From contig JAEUOY010000071.1 of NCBI GenBank assembly GCA_016790515.1, forward strand, positions 1-42,678: 42,678 bases of DNA, written 5' to 3'. Origin of the DNA: Burkholderiaceae bacterium. Its GTDB lineage: Bacteria > Pseudomonadota > Gammaproteobacteria > Burkholderiales > Burkholderiaceae_C. Of the stretch, positions 33,718 to 42,668 are shown one piece after another. The first letter of the stretch is position 1; each line of letters begins with the position of its first letter. The position numbers were made by a program, and so were the translations under genes. The notes beneath the pieces are model-generated. The model saw only the letters and a list, made by a program, of their open reading frames with translations, was not told where the DNA came from and made no database searches.

Positions 33718-36700
33718 TCACTCCACCAGTTCGCGCCACGAAGTGCGGCGCAGCGTGCCTGGCGGGCTGGTGCCGGGGTCCAGGCCGACCCGCGGGGTGT
33801 TCTTGCCGTTGACGCCCTGCACCAGCGTGACCAGCTTGCCGGTCGAGCTGACGATGGTCGTGATGCCGGCAGTGAGCGTGTCGCTCAGGTAGGTCAGCAG
33901 CACCTTGCCGCTGCCGACGTCGAGGTAGTAGAGCCAGGACGATCCACCCGAGGTGCAGACCGTGGCCGCCGGAATGTTGCTGGCGACGATCAGCTGGTTG
34001 AACTGCTGGTCGAAATCGACGTTCACCCGTTCGCCGGCGCTCAGGCTCAGGTCCACGTACCAGCCGGCCTGGGTCGCCCAGGTCACGGTGTTGCCGGCGA
34101 CCAGGCCGCTGCGGTCGGACTTCAGCGTCTGCTGGACCATCGCCGCGTTGCTGCGCAGCGGCCCCAGCGACGTCGTGGTCAGGTCGTCCTTGAACGAATA
34201 GATCGACTGCAGCGCGGTGTCGCCGAGGTCGGAGGTGCCCAGGTAGCGGCCGGTCGCCACCGACACCACCGGGTACTTGGCGGTGCCCACCACCACCTCG
34301 CTGAGCACCGGCTTGGTGGTGATCGGCTGGTTGGCGCCGGTGCTCGCCAGCAGGAAGGCGTCGTCGCCGGGCAGGTTGTCGTCGAAGTCGAAGCGCCACA
34401 CGTTGCCGAGCATGTCGGTGCCGTAGAAGCGCTTGGCGGTGTTGTCGCTGTCGTCGTCGACCCAGGCGTTGATCTTGCCCAGGTTGCTGGGCGTCGTGGT
34501 GGAGCCGGCGCTGGTGCCGATCTTCTTCAACTGCGCACCGGTCATCGCGTTCAGCACGTACAGGTAGCCCTTGCCGTCGCCCGGGCTCACGTTGTTGTAG
34601 CCCGACGAGAACGCCACCACCCAGGTCCCGGCCTTGTTCTTGGTGACGATGGGGTTGCCGAAGGTGTAGCCCAGGTCGGTGTCGGTGAACTCCCACAGCG
34701 ACTTCGGCGTCGCCGGGTCGGTGATGTCGAGGGCGTAGTAGCCGCGCCCGCCCTTGCCCAGGCCGCCGACCAGGATCGTGCGCCAGGCGCCGCCGGCATG
34801 GATGTCGGCCACCACCGGCGCGCCGTCGGCGAAGTAGCGGTGCTTGCCGGCGTAGCCGGTGTCGGCCAGCACCGGCATGTTGGGCATGACCATCGACGGC
34901 ACGTAGCCCCACAGCTCGGTGCCGCCGGTGCTGTCGTCGGCCACCTTGATGGCGTGCAGCATGCCGTCGTTGGCGGCCACGTAGAGCACGCCCTGGCGGC
35001 TGCCCTGGGCGGCTGAGTAGGCGCCGTGGCCGCTGTCGGCGTACTTGAACGGCGGCTTCTTCACGTAGACCGGCGCGCCGTTGACGATGTCGCCCAGCGG
35101 CAGCGAGCGGGCGCGGAACAGCTTGTCGTCCTGCGCCGTCGCGCTGGTCTCGTAGGTCGCGCTGCCGGCCAGGAAGTCGACCAGGTTCGTGCCGGTGACC
35201 TTGGCCCGGGCCGCGCTGCTCAGCGAGGCGCATTGCGACAGCTTCTCCGCCCCGCTGGCGCAGGCGTTGTCGAACGACGCCTGCAGGCCAGCGGCGCTCA
35301 GGTTGGTGTAGTCGAAGGCGGCCAGCGCGTTGCTGGCGCCGGCCTTGCGGAACAGGATGTTGCGCGCACCCTGGCCCTTGATCGCCGACGCCGCCGACCA
35401 CACCGGAGCGTTGGGCGTCAGCACCGCGCCGGTGGCGGTGTTGATCTTGAAGGCATTGACCGTGCCCTCCCAGGTGTTGGTGGTGTACAGCGGGATGAAC
35501 AGCCAGTCGTCGCCCGACGAGGGGGTCAGCGAACTGGTGGCCGCCGCCGACGAGGTGCCGGCGATGGCCTCGATCTTGCCGAGCGCATCGGCCAGGCTGT
35601 TGGCCAGGTCGACCGAGTCGCTGGCACTGTAGTAGCGGCCGCGGCCGTTGACCGCCGCGTGCCACAGGTCGTCGACGCGCTCGCCGTTGGTGTTGGTGAT
35701 CGGGTTGGGCCACACCGCGGTGCCCTGGCGCAGGTTCCAGAAGTCGCCGCTGGTCCGGGTCTCGTAGAGCTTGTCGTAGTCCAGCGTGCCGTCGACGCCC
35801 AGCCCCAGCGTGATGGTGGTCATGTGCTGGTGCGACGCGGTGTCCTTCGAGCCGTCGCTGGGCACGTTGTTGTCGCAGACGTCCTGGCCCGTCACCGCGC
35901 CGCTGCAGTTGCCCAGCGCGGTGCTGCGCAGGTCGGTCTCGTAGAAGTACATCGCGATGTCGGCCAGCGTGTCGGCGGCGCCGGTGCCGCCGACCTCGTC
36001 GCGCAGCGGCCGTGCGACGCTGCTGCCGGCATCCACGTTGCCGATCGCGGTGCTGCCGTCCAGCCGCTTGGGCGAATAGCCCGAGCCCTCGTCGTTGGTG
36101 TTCCAGTAGCCGTCGGTCGACAGGATCGTGTAGTTGCGCTGGCAGGAGTACTGCACCGGGTCGGTCTGGCCGCTGAGCTTGTTGGCGAAGTACTTGCCGG
36201 CACGTTCCAGCGCCGGGCGCAGCGGCGTGTAGCCGCCGGTCGTGGTGCCGTACAGCTTGCCGAAGAAGTCGGCCTTCTGGGTGCCGCCATCGAAGTCGCG
36301 GATGTTCAGGAACTCGCTGCCGTCGGAGTTGCTGGTGTTGTGGATGGTCGTGAAGCCGACGCGAAAGCGCGCCGGGTCGATCTTGCTGAAGGCCCGGCCG
36401 GCACCCGAGCGCATCGCCAGCATGCGCGTGCGGTAGTAGCTGTACCAGTTGGCGTAGTTGGTCTTCTGCGCCGCGGTCAGGCTGGTCGAGTAGCGCACGA
36501 CGTCGAAATTGGCGGTGTCGTTGCAGATGGTGCTGCCGCCGCTGACGCCGGCCTTGCGCGTGGCCCAGAGGAACTTGCCGCTGGGGCCGGTCTTGGTGGT
36601 CGTCGATTGCAGCGCGCAGCTGTTGCTCGAGTTCTTCGAGCAGGTCTTGTTCGGTGCGTTGACCAGGGCCCAGCTGACCGTGGTCGTGTTGCCGTCGGCG

Positions 36701-37200
36701 TCGGGCGTGCTGGTGGTCGCCGGCAGCGTGCAGGCCGCGGATCCCTTGCTGCCGCAGACCGACTTGGCGCCGACGGTCTGGCTGAGCACCGCCCCGGCCA
36801 GGTTGTCGGTGCGCGGGTGGTTGCCGGTCAGGTCGACCGTGCCGGCCGAGGTCTTGAAGCCATCGGTCCAGGCCGCCGCGAAGCTCGCGTCGGCCATTGC
36901 CGTGCCGTCGGCCTTGACCGGGGGCAGGTAGCTGCGGGTCGGGTCATAGAAGATGCGGTTGAACTCGGCAACCCCGAAGCAGACCGTCTTCTGCGGTGCA
37001 TTGTCGGGCAGGTAGTCGTCGCCCATGCTGCCCGAGTCGTCGAGGATGAACATCAGGTTGCTGCGCACCGTCGAGCCGGCGCTGGCAGTGGACAGCGGCT
37101 TGTCGGCCAGGTCGGCGACGCCGGCGCCGGCCCACTGGCAGGCCAGCGCGGCCAGCAGTGCGCCCAGCAGCCGGCACGCACGCCTCGTGTAGCTCGTCAT
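33718..37200 (-). CDS. pilY1: Type IV pilus tip/assembly protein PilY1
   Basis: The protein has 1160 aa from the ATG at 37200, with GGGAGA just upstream. A longer frame exists but overlaps pilX. A signal peptide is present (LLGALLAALACQWAGAG). The N-terminal part has a von Willebrand A-like MIDAS motif LDDSGSMG (Asp54, Ser56, Ser58). The C-terminal half is the PilY1 beta-propeller: LGDIVNGAPVYVKKPPF, GVLYVAANDGMLHAI, PVVADIHAGGAWRTILVGG, YYALDITDP and a Ca2+-binding-type loop DDDSDNTAKRFYGTD. PilY1 promotes pilus extension and mediates adhesion and surface sensing. Length and layout agree with the Pseudomonas protein. It is the sixth gene of the minor-pilin operon. Confidence 0.93.
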   Translation of the reverse strand: MTSYTRRACRLLGALLAALACQWAGAGVADLADKPLSTASAGSTVRSNLMFILDDSGSMGDDYLPDNAPQKTVCFGVAEFNRIFYDPTRSYLPPVKADGTAMADASFAAAWTDGFKTSAGTVDLTGNHPRTDNLAGAVLSQTVGAKSVCGSKGSAACTLPATTSTPDADGNTTTVSWALVNAPNKTCSKNSSNSCALQSTTTKTGPSGKFLWATRKAGVSGGSTICNDTANFDVVRYSTSLTAAQKTNYANWYSYYRTRMLAMRSGAGRAFSKIDPARFRVGFTTIHNTSNSDGSEFLNIRDFDGGTQKADFFGKLYGTTTGGYTPLRPALERAGKYFANKLSGQTDPVQYSCQRNYTILSTDGYWNTNDEGSGYSPKRLDGSTAIGNVDAGSSVARPLRDEVGGTGAADTLADIAMYFYETDLRSTALGNCSGAVTGQDVCDNNVPSDGSKDTASHQHMTTITLGLGVDGTLDYDKLYETRTSGDFWNLRQGTAVWPNPITNTNGERVDDLWHAAVNGRGRYYSASDSVDLANSLADALGKIEAIAGTSSAAATSSLTPSSGDDWLFIPLYTTNTWEGTVNAFKINTATGAVLTPNAPVWSAASAIKGQGARNILFRKAGASNALAAFDYTNLSAAGLQASFDNACASGAEKLSQCASLSSAARAKVTGTNLVDFLAGSATYETSATAQDDKLFRARSLPLGDIVNGAPVYVKKPPFKYADSGHGAYSAAQGSRQGVLYVAANDGMLHAIKVADDSTGGTELWGYVPSMVMPNMPVLADTGYAGKHRYFADGAPVVADIHAGGAWRTILVGGLGKGGRGYYALDITDPATPKSLWEFTDTDLGYTFGNPIVTKNKAGTWVVAFSSGYNNVSPGDGKGYLYVLNAMTGAQLKKIGTSAGSTTTPSNLGKINAWVDDDSDNTAKRFYGTDMLGNVWRFDFDDNLPGDDAFLLASTGANQPITTKPVLSEVVVGTAKYPVVSVATGRYLGTSDLGDTALQSIYSFKDDLTTTSLGPLRSNAAMVQQTLKSDRSGLVAGNTVTWATQAGWYVDLSLSAGERVNVDFDQQFNQLIVASNIPAATVCTSGGSSWLYYLDVGSGKVLLTYLSDTLTAGITTIVSSTGKLVTLVQGVNGKNTPRVGLDPGTSPPGTLRRTSWRELVE

Positions 37201-37226
37201 CGTCGCTCTCCCAGGCATCGGCGTCG

Positions 37227-37874
37227 TCAAAGTTGCACGATGGTTTCGGTGAAGGCCACCGTGCCGCGCGCGCTCAGCGAGCGCACCACGATGCGGTAGT
37301 ACTGCAGCGTCGAGACGGCGACCACGGCCTTGCCCACCTTGTAGTCGACGACGCCCTTGTTGCTGCCCGAGCTGGTGGCCGAGCGCAGCGGGAAGGCGCA
37401 GTCCACTGCCGCCGGGTCGCCTTCGCTGACGCACAGCCGGGTGATCAGGTAGCGGGCCCGGTTGGCGCCGCCGTTGAGCGACAGTTCGGCCGACGGGGTC
37501 ACGCAGGATCCGAAGCCGTCGTAGTTGCTGCATTGGTTGCCGGCCCAGTCGACGACGGCGCGGTTGGCCGCGGTCGAGCCCTGGCCGGTGACGTCGAGCG
37601 CGTCGCGGCTGGCCGCGTAGTAGCCCGAGGCCGGGCGGTCGGTCTGCAGGTTCGCGCCGGCATTGGCCCGCAGCCAGGTGATGGCCGCCTCGGCCGCCTG
37701 CGACGCCGCGGCGGTGGCGTCCTGCTTGAAGCCGATGTTGCCGATGACCAGCGAGCCGGTCTCGACCGAGCGCACCAGCCCGACCGCGGCCAGCGACAGT
37801 GCGGCCAGCGCCAGCAGCGCGAACAGCAGCGACATGCCGCGCTGGCGCGTGCGCGCGGCGAGACGGCGGCTCAT
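37227..37874 (-). CDS. pilX: Minor pilin PilX
   Basis: The protein has 215 aa from the ATG at 37874, with GGAG 7 bp upstream. The longer frame is not supported, because the leader before the cleavage site should be short. The prepilin site is QRG|MSLLFALLALAALSLAAVG; position +5 is Phe rather than Glu, as is common in PilX/GspK-type tip pilins. The rest contains the usual AEAAITWLRANAG region and ends in an amphipathic strand region with two or more Cys. With PilV, PilW and a FimT-like protein it forms the priming tip complex that carries PilY1. It lies 26 bp upstream of pilY1. Confidence 0.87.
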   Translation of the reverse strand: MSRRLAARTRQRGMSLLFALLALAALSLAAVGLVRSVETGSLVIGNIGFKQDATAAASQAAEAAITWLRANAGANLQTDRPASGYYAASRDALDVTGQGSTAANRAVVDWAGNQCSNYDGFGSCVTPSAELSLNGGANRARYLITRLCVSEGDPAAVDCAFPLRSATSSGSNKGVVDYKVGKAVVAVSTLQYYRIVVRSLSARGTVAFTETIVQL

Positions 37875-37957
37875 CTCGACGCTCCATGGCGGCAACTGCC
37901 GCCTTCGACATCTGCGCCGCAGGCGCTTCGCGGGGGACTCATTTCGGGGCACTCACT

Positions 37958-39082
37958 TCACGCGCCGCTCCACACCACGTTGCGCAGCGGCGCGACGACG
38001 TCGAACACCGTGTAGCGGTAGTGCTTCCAGTCGGCCAGCGCGTCCACCTTCAGCGTCAGGCACTGGCTGCTGCCGCAGGCGCTGGCACCGGCCACGCTGG
38101 CGCTGGTGCCGACGTCCCACAGCGGCGCGGCGGTGGTGACCTCGTTCTTGTCGTAGCTGGCGCTGCGCGCCACCAGGGCCAGTCGCACCGCCAGCACCTG
38201 GCGCCATCCGGCATTGGTGGTCGGGGTCGTGTTGTCGTAGCTGTCGACGACGCCGTCGCCGTTGGTGTCCTTGCCGTACATCGCCTGCAGGTTGACGATC
38301 TGCGGAAAGAGTTCCTGCTCGTCGGTGGCGGCGGTGGCGGTGTTCAGCGTGCGCTGACGCAGCGCCTGCGCCGCCGAGATGCCGAAGCTGCGGTTGATCA
38401 GCTGCCCGGCGTTGACCAGCGACGAGCCCGCCGGGTAGCCGGTGGCGGGCATGATCGACGAGCCCGCGTCCTGGTTCCAGGGCCCGCTGGTCCCGCTGGC
38501 GTGCACCAGCTGGTTGGTTCCCGCCAGGCTGCTGACGGTGAACGCGGTGCACCAGTTGGTCACCGGGTCGTGGCCCTGGGGCACGGCGATCATCATGTCG
38601 CCTTCGGACGCACCGATGCCCGAGCGCACGACGAAGCGGTCGCCGGTCCTGGCGTGATCGACCGTGACCAGCAGCGGGACCGAGAACGGGCGGCTGGCCG
38701 AGAGGATGTCGATCTGGTCGGGTGCGCCGTTGCTGCCGTCGGTGATGATCACCGGCGCCAGCGACCAGCTGAAGCTGGTGCCGCCGTTGCCGAAGCGCGC
38801 CTTGATCGCGCAGCCCAGCGCTTCGCGGTCGGCGGTCAGGCCGTAGCCGGCCATCTGCAGCTCGCGCTGCAGCGTGTACAGCGCCAGCGCGCCGTTGACC
38901 TGCGCATCGCTGCCCCCGGTGGTGACGCGCTTCTGCTTCTCGGCGAACGACATCACCTGCGCCACCACCAGCGTCACCACCAGGCCCAGCACGACGCCGA
39001 CCATCAGTTCGACCAGCGACACGCCGCGCTGGCCGGCGCGGCGGGGGATCGGAGACCGGGAAGACGCCATCGCGTGCCGCAT
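37958..39082 (-). CDS. pilW: Minor pilin PilW
   Basis: The protein has 374 aa. The ATG at 39082 overlaps the pilV stop (TGATG); an in-frame ATG at 39070 is also possible. The prepilin cleavage site is QRG|VSLVELMVGVVLGLVVTLV with Glu at +5, followed by FAEKQKRVTTGGSDAQVNGA, LQRELQMAGYGL and a large C-terminal globular domain. There, GKDTNGDGVVDSYDN looks like an EF-hand-type calcium loop. Size and motif order match PilW. It acts in the pilus tip complex with PilV and PilX. The pilX gene follows after 83 bp. Confidence 0.9.
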   Translation of the reverse strand: MRHAMASSRSPIPRRAGQRGVSLVELMVGVVLGLVVTLVVAQVMSFAEKQKRVTTGGSDAQVNGALALYTLQRELQMAGYGLTADREALGCAIKARFGNGGTSFSWSLAPVIITDGSNGAPDQIDILSASRPFSVPLLVTVDHARTGDRFVVRSGIGASEGDMMIAVPQGHDPVTNWCTAFTVSSLAGTNQLVHASGTSGPWNQDAGSSIMPATGYPAGSSLVNAGQLINRSFGISAAQALRQRTLNTATAATDEQELFPQIVNLQAMYGKDTNGDGVVDSYDNTTPTTNAGWRQVLAVRLALVARSASYDKNEVTTAAPLWDVGTSASVAGASACGSSQCLTLKVDALADWKHYRYTVFDVVAPLRNVVWSGA

Positions 39083-39492
39083 CAGCTGTTGGTGATCGTG
39101 GTGGCGGTGGTGAACCGGCTCGTCGCCTCGCCGGAGGCCGTCCAGCGGATCTCGATCGTCACCACCCCGGTGGCGGTGTCGACGGTCACGGTCGCGCTGC
39201 CGCCGGGCAGCCGGCTGGCGACGCGGTTGCGCCAGTCGGTGCAGGCGGCGCCGCAGCTGCCCGTGGCATAGGCGGCCAGGTTGTTGCGGTCGACCCACAT
39301 GCCGCCGATCAGCTGCTGCGCCAGGTAGGCCGCGTCGCCGCGGAAGCTGGTCGCGGTCTGCGCCCGGGTCATCGCGCCCTGCAGGCCGACGACGCCGAGC
39401 ACGCCGATCGCGCAGATGATCAGCGCGACCAGCACCTCGAGCAGCGCAAAGCCGCGGGCAGGGACCGATCGTGGCGGCGCGGGCCTGTTCAT
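39082..39492 (-). CDS. pilV: Minor pilin PilV
   Basis: The protein has 136 aa from the ATG at 39492. The prepilin cleavage site is ARG|FALLEVLVALIICAIGVLG with Glu at +5, then LQGAMTRAQTATSFRGDAAYLAQQ, typical of PilV. A pair of cysteines (CGAAC) follows, and the protein ends in a short beta region (TIEIRWTASGE). The length is on the short side but within the range for this family in Burkholderiales. The stop overlaps the pilW start, so translation is coupled. Confidence 0.9.
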   Translation of the reverse strand: MNRPAPPRSVPARGFALLEVLVALIICAIGVLGVVGLQGAMTRAQTATSFRGDAAYLAQQLIGGMWVDRNNLAAYATGSCGAACTDWRNRVASRLPGGSATVTVDTATGVVTIEIRWTASGEATSRFTTATTITNS

Positions 39493-39503
39493 CGTCGGGG
39501 TCC

Positions 39504-40109
39504 TCAGCAATGCCGCGGGTCGCTGGTGTCGGTGACCTTGGGCTCGCACAGGCTGGTGGTGCCGCCGGCGCCGACCACGATGCGCAGTGCCCGGTAGTCG
39601 CTGCCGGCCGTGATGTTGTCGATCTCGACCACGGCGATGCCGTCGGTGCCGACCAGGCGCCCGAAGCCGTTGAACACCGCGACGCCGCTGCTGGCGCCGC
39701 CGGCGGCGTTCGACGAGCTGACCGCGACCGTCTTGCGGCCGACCCCACCGGCGCGCTTCTCGACGATCCGCGGGCTGGCGGTGTCGGACGAGTCGGCACC
39801 GCACAGGCCGGTCGGGTCGTCGAGGCTGACCACCCACGACACGCCGCTGGCCACCGGTGCGCAGCTGTCGTCCATCACCGCGCTGTTGTCGAGCGACACC
39901 AGCGTGAAGCGCACCCGCTCGTTGCGCCGCACGGCCTCGCTGCGGGCCCGCTGCAAGCCGGCCTGGAGCGACGAGGCGACGCTGCGGATCTGGGTGTTGG
40001 CCAGCCAGGTGCTGATGCTCGGCTCGAGCGCGCTGGCCAGCAGCACCAGCAGGCTGACCGTCACCATCAGCTCGATCAGCGTCAGGCCGCGCCGCAGCGG
40101 ATCGCGCAT
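39504..40109 (-). CDS. GspH/FimT family minor pseudopilin
   Basis: The protein has 201 aa from the ATG at 40109, two bases after the stop of the pilE-like gene. The leader is short (MRDPLRRG), cleaved before LTLIELMVTVSLLVLLASA with Glu at +5. Then comes SSLQAGLQRARSEAVRRNERV, the GspH/FimT signature, and a beta-rich C-terminal domain with GVAVFNGFGRLVGTDGI. This is the FimT/FimU position in other minor-pilin operons. Two Cys near the C-terminus (SLCEP, RHC) may form a disulphide. It lies 11 bp upstream of pilV. Confidence 0.88.
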   Translation of the reverse strand: MRDPLRRGLTLIELMVTVSLLVLLASALEPSISTWLANTQIRSVASSLQAGLQRARSEAVRRNERVRFTLVSLDNSAVMDDSCAPVASGVSWVVSLDDPTGLCGADSSDTASPRIVEKRAGGVGRKTVAVSSSNAAGGASSGVAVFNGFGRLVGTDGIAVVEIDNITAGSDYRALRIVVGAGGTTSLCEPKVTDTSDPRHC

Positions 40110-40111
40110 GC

Positions 40112-40690
40112 TCAGCACTCGCTGCCGCGCGACAGCCAGCAGGACTTGGCCACCGTCGTGCCCTTGAACACGGTCGTCGTCTGGTTGTTGCTGTGGTCGA
40201 TGCGGTAGCTGTGGCCGTAGGCCGCGGCGCCGGACTTGCCGCTGGCGGTGATGCGGTAGCCCTGGCCCGAGCTCAGCAGCTCGCACGAGTAGCCGAAGTT
40301 GCTGCTGGCGCCGGGGCTGAAGCTGGCCCAGGCGGGGCCGCCGCTGGCGTCGGCGCAGGCCGACGAACCGTAGTTGCGGTGGTCCTGGTAGTACTGCTCC
40401 ATCTTGACGCGGTAGTCGGCCAGCGACGAGAACGCCTCGGGCAGCTGGCCGCGGCGGACATAGTCCCGGTAGGACGGCAAGGCCGTGCCGGCCAGGATCG
40501 CGACGATGGCGATCGTGGCCATCAGCTCGACCAGCGTGAAGCCCCGGCCGCTGCGGCGCGGCGTCGGGGTCGCGGTGGGCGCCCGGGAGCCGGCGGCTCG
40601 GGCAAGGGGCGCAGCGCGTGGGGCAGTGGCTTCGGGCATGTGGCGCGTCGGAGGAGGGCCGCCGATGTCGGGTGTGGCGTCATCCGGCAT
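40112..40690 (-). CDS. pilE: PilE-like type IV pilin, first gene of the minor-pilin operon
   Basis: The protein has 192 aa from the ATG at 40690; an ATG at 40639 would give 175 aa. Neither has a ribosome site. The mature protein begins at SGRG|FTLVELMATIAIVAILAGT with Glu at +5, followed by ALPSYRDYVRRGQLPEAFSSL and MEQYYQDHRNYG, typical of PilE-type pilins. The C-terminus has Cys residues (YSCELL, KSCWL, GSEC). The leader before the cleavage site is 50 (or 33) residues of Pro/Ala/Arg-rich sequence, unusually long for a prepilin. In Pseudomonas pilE is the last gene of the cluster, but here it is the first. The start is uncertain. Confidence 0.85.
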   Translation of the reverse strand: MPDDATPDIGGPPPTRHMPEATAPRAAPLARAAGSRAPTATPTPRRSGRGFTLVELMATIAIVAILAGTALPSYRDYVRRGQLPEAFSSLADYRVKMEQYYQDHRNYGSSACADASGGPAWASFSPGASSNFGYSCELLSSGQGYRITASGKSGAAAYGHSYRIDHSNNQTTTVFKGTTVAKSCWLSRGSEC

Positions 40691-40835
40691 TTCGGCGCCG
40701 CGGGCCAGGGCTTGAGGCCCCGTTACATTCGCTGACCCGGAGTTGCCGCCCGGCGGCTGCGCAGGCCGGTCTCCAGCCTCGATATCGGCGCGCGGCGGCC
40801 GGGCCCCAGCGCTCCCGGCGGCGGCGCCGCGGGCT

Positions 40836-41906
40836 TCAGTCGCCGAACAGGCCGCCGGCCGACGCCGGCGGCGCCACCCCGAGGTGGCGGTAGGCCGCCA
40901 GCGTCGCGATGCGACCGCGCGGCGTGCGCTGCAGGAAGCCCTGCATGATCAGGTACGGCTCGATCACGTCCTCGATCGTGCCGGCCTCCTCGCCGATCGC
41001 CGCGGCGACGTTGTCGAGCCCGACCGGGCCGCCGTCGAAGCGGTGGATCACCGCCTCGAGCAGCTTGCGGTCCATCAGGTCGAAGCCCTGCGCGTCGACG
41101 TCGAGCATCGCCAGCGCGCGGTCGGCGAGCGTGCGCACGATGCGCCCGTCTGCCTTCACCTGCGCGTAGTCGCGCACGCGGCGCAGCAGCCGGTTCGCGA
41201 TGCGGGGCGTGCCGCGCGAGCGGCGCGCGATCTCCAGCGCGCCCTCGGCGTCGATCGGCACCTCGAGCAGCGCGGCCGAGCGGGTGACGATGCGCGTCAG
41301 CTCCTCGTCGCTGTAGAACTCGAGTCGCGCGACGATGCCGAAGCGGTCGCGCAGCGGGTTGGTCAGCATGCCGGCGCGCGTGGTCGCGCCGACCAGCGTG
41401 AACGGCTGCAGGTCGAGCTTGATCGAGCGCGCGGCCGGGCCCTCGCCGATCATGATGTCGATCTGGTAGTCCTCCAGCGCCGGGTAGAGGATCTCCTCGA
41501 CGACCGGGCTCAGGCGGTGGATCTCGTCGATGAACAGCACGTCGTGCCGCTCGAGGTTGGTGAGCAGCGCGGCCAGGTCCTTCGGCTTCTCGAGCACCGG
41601 GCCGCTGGTCTGGCGCAGGTTCACGCCGAGTTCAGCGGCGACGATGTGCGCGAGCGTCGTCTTGCCGAGTCCCGGCGGGCCGAACAGCAGCACGTGGTCG
41701 AGGGCCTCGGCGCGCTGCCGCGCCGCGCCGATGAAGACGCCGAGCTGCTCGCGCGCCTTCGCCTGGCCGACGTAGTCGTCGAGCGCCTTCGGCCGCAGTG
41801 CGCGCTCGATCGCCTCCTCATTCGGCGAGGCCGGGCGGGCGCTCACGACCCGGGCCGCCGGGGCGCCCGCGGCGGCAGCCGCGAAGTCGTCGGTGTGGAT
41901 CGTCAC
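40836..41906 (-). CDS. ruvB: Holliday junction branch migration ATPase RuvB
   Basis: The protein has 356 aa from a GTG at 41906, preceded by a strong GAGGAGG on the minus strand. Motifs are [19 protein letters not shown], Walker [10 protein letters not shown] (76-84), Walker [11 protein letters not shown] (123-132), sensor 1 [12 protein letters not shown], and sensor 2/arginine region [17 protein letters not shown]. The C-terminal winged helix contains [14 protein letters not shown]. RuvB drives branch migration with RuvA, and RuvC resolves the junction. Neither ruvA nor ruvC is in the window, so ruvB is separate here. Length and motifs are standard. Confidence 0.97.
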   Translation of the reverse strand: MTIHTDDFAAAAAGAPAARVVSARPASPNEEAIERALRPKALDDYVGQAKAREQLGVFIGAARQRAEALDHVLLFGPPGLGKTTLAHIVAAELGVNLRQTSGPVLEKPKDLAALLTNLERHDVLFIDEIHRLSPVVEEILYPALEDYQIDIMIGEGPAARSIKLDLQPFTLVGATTRAGMLTNPLRDRFGIVARLEFYSDEELTRIVTRSAALLEVPIDAEGALEIARRSRGTPRIANRLLRRVRDYAQVKADGRIVRTLADRALAMLDVDAQGFDLMDRKLLEAVIHRFDGGPVGLDNVAAAIGEEAGTIEDVIEPYLIMQGFLQRTPRGRIATLAAYRHLGVAPPASAGGLFGD

Positions 41907-42164
41907 CCGGGCCTCCTCGTGCCGCCGCGCGGCAGGCGCGTTGCCGCCGCGATGCGGCTTCGCTGCGCGGGCGCTCGTGTCGGCTGCGGCTTCATGCGTC
42001 GATTATCGTTGCGGCCCCTCGCCCGAGATGGCGCCTTGGCCACCGGGCCGGCAGGCTGACCGGTCCGCATCCGCGCGCCACCGGCCGCGCGCCCGACTGG
42101 GTTAGGGTTCGGCCCTCGCGCGCAGGCCACCACCGGCCGGGCGCCCTACGAAAGGAGAATGTCG

Positions 42165-42668
42165 ATGAAGTCCTTCATCCGCACCGCGATCGCCGCCACC
42201 CTCGCCGTGACCGCCGTTGCCGCCTCGGCCGAGACCAAGGTCACCGATGCCTGGGTGCGCGGCACCGTGCCGCAGCAGACCGGCACCGGGCTGTTCGCCA
42301 AGCTGACCTCGCCGCAGGGCGGCAAGCTCGTCGCCGCCGAGTCGCCCGCGGCTGCCCTGGTGGAGGTGCACGAGATGGTGATGGAGGACAACGTCGCCAA
42401 GATGCGCGGGGTCGAGTCGGTCGAACTGCCGCCGGGCAAGACGGTCGAGCTCAAGCCCGGCGGCTACCACGTGATGTTGCTCGACCTGACGAAGCCGCTG
42501 AAGGCCGGCGACAAGGTGCCGGTGACCTTCATCGTCGAAGGCCGCGACGGCAAGCAGGAGAGCATCACTGCCGAGGCCACGGTGCGCCCGCTCGGCAAGA
42601 CCGACGACAAGTCGGCGGCCGGCGAGACGGACGACCTGCCCGAAGACCACCACGGCCACAAGCATTGA
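42165..42668 (+). CDS. Periplasmic copper chaperone PCu(A)C
   Basis: The protein has 167 aa from ATG 42165. An ATG at 42159 is in frame, but GGAG at 42154-42157 is only one base from it and seven from 42165, so the latter is preferred. A signal peptide is present (MKSFIRTAIAATLAVTAVAA, cut after ASA). The mature domain has the family start KVTDAWVRGTVP and the copper ligands HEM...M...HVM (VEVHEMVMEDNVAKMRG, GGYHVMLLDL), matching the H-M-x10-M-x21-H-x-M pattern. An acidic/His-rich tail (DLPEDHHGHKH) may add metal binding. The family delivers Cu(I) to the CuA site of cytochrome oxidase. The gene is divergent from ruvB, with a 258-bp gap in which nothing else was seen. Confidence 0.92.
   Translation: MKSFIRTAIAATLAVTAVAASAETKVTDAWVRGTVPQQTGTGLFAKLTSPQGGKLVAAESPAAALVEVHEMVMEDNVAKMRGVESVELPPGKTVELKPGGYHVMLLDLTKPLKAGDKVPVTFIVEGRDGKQESITAEATVRPLGKTDDKSAAGETDDLPEDHHGHKH

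Noticed and set aside
33300-33890. Plus-strand frames opposite the TonB-like gene
   Set aside because: They are Arg/Ala/Gly-rich shadows. The minus-strand frame has the membrane anchor and TonB_C-like features.
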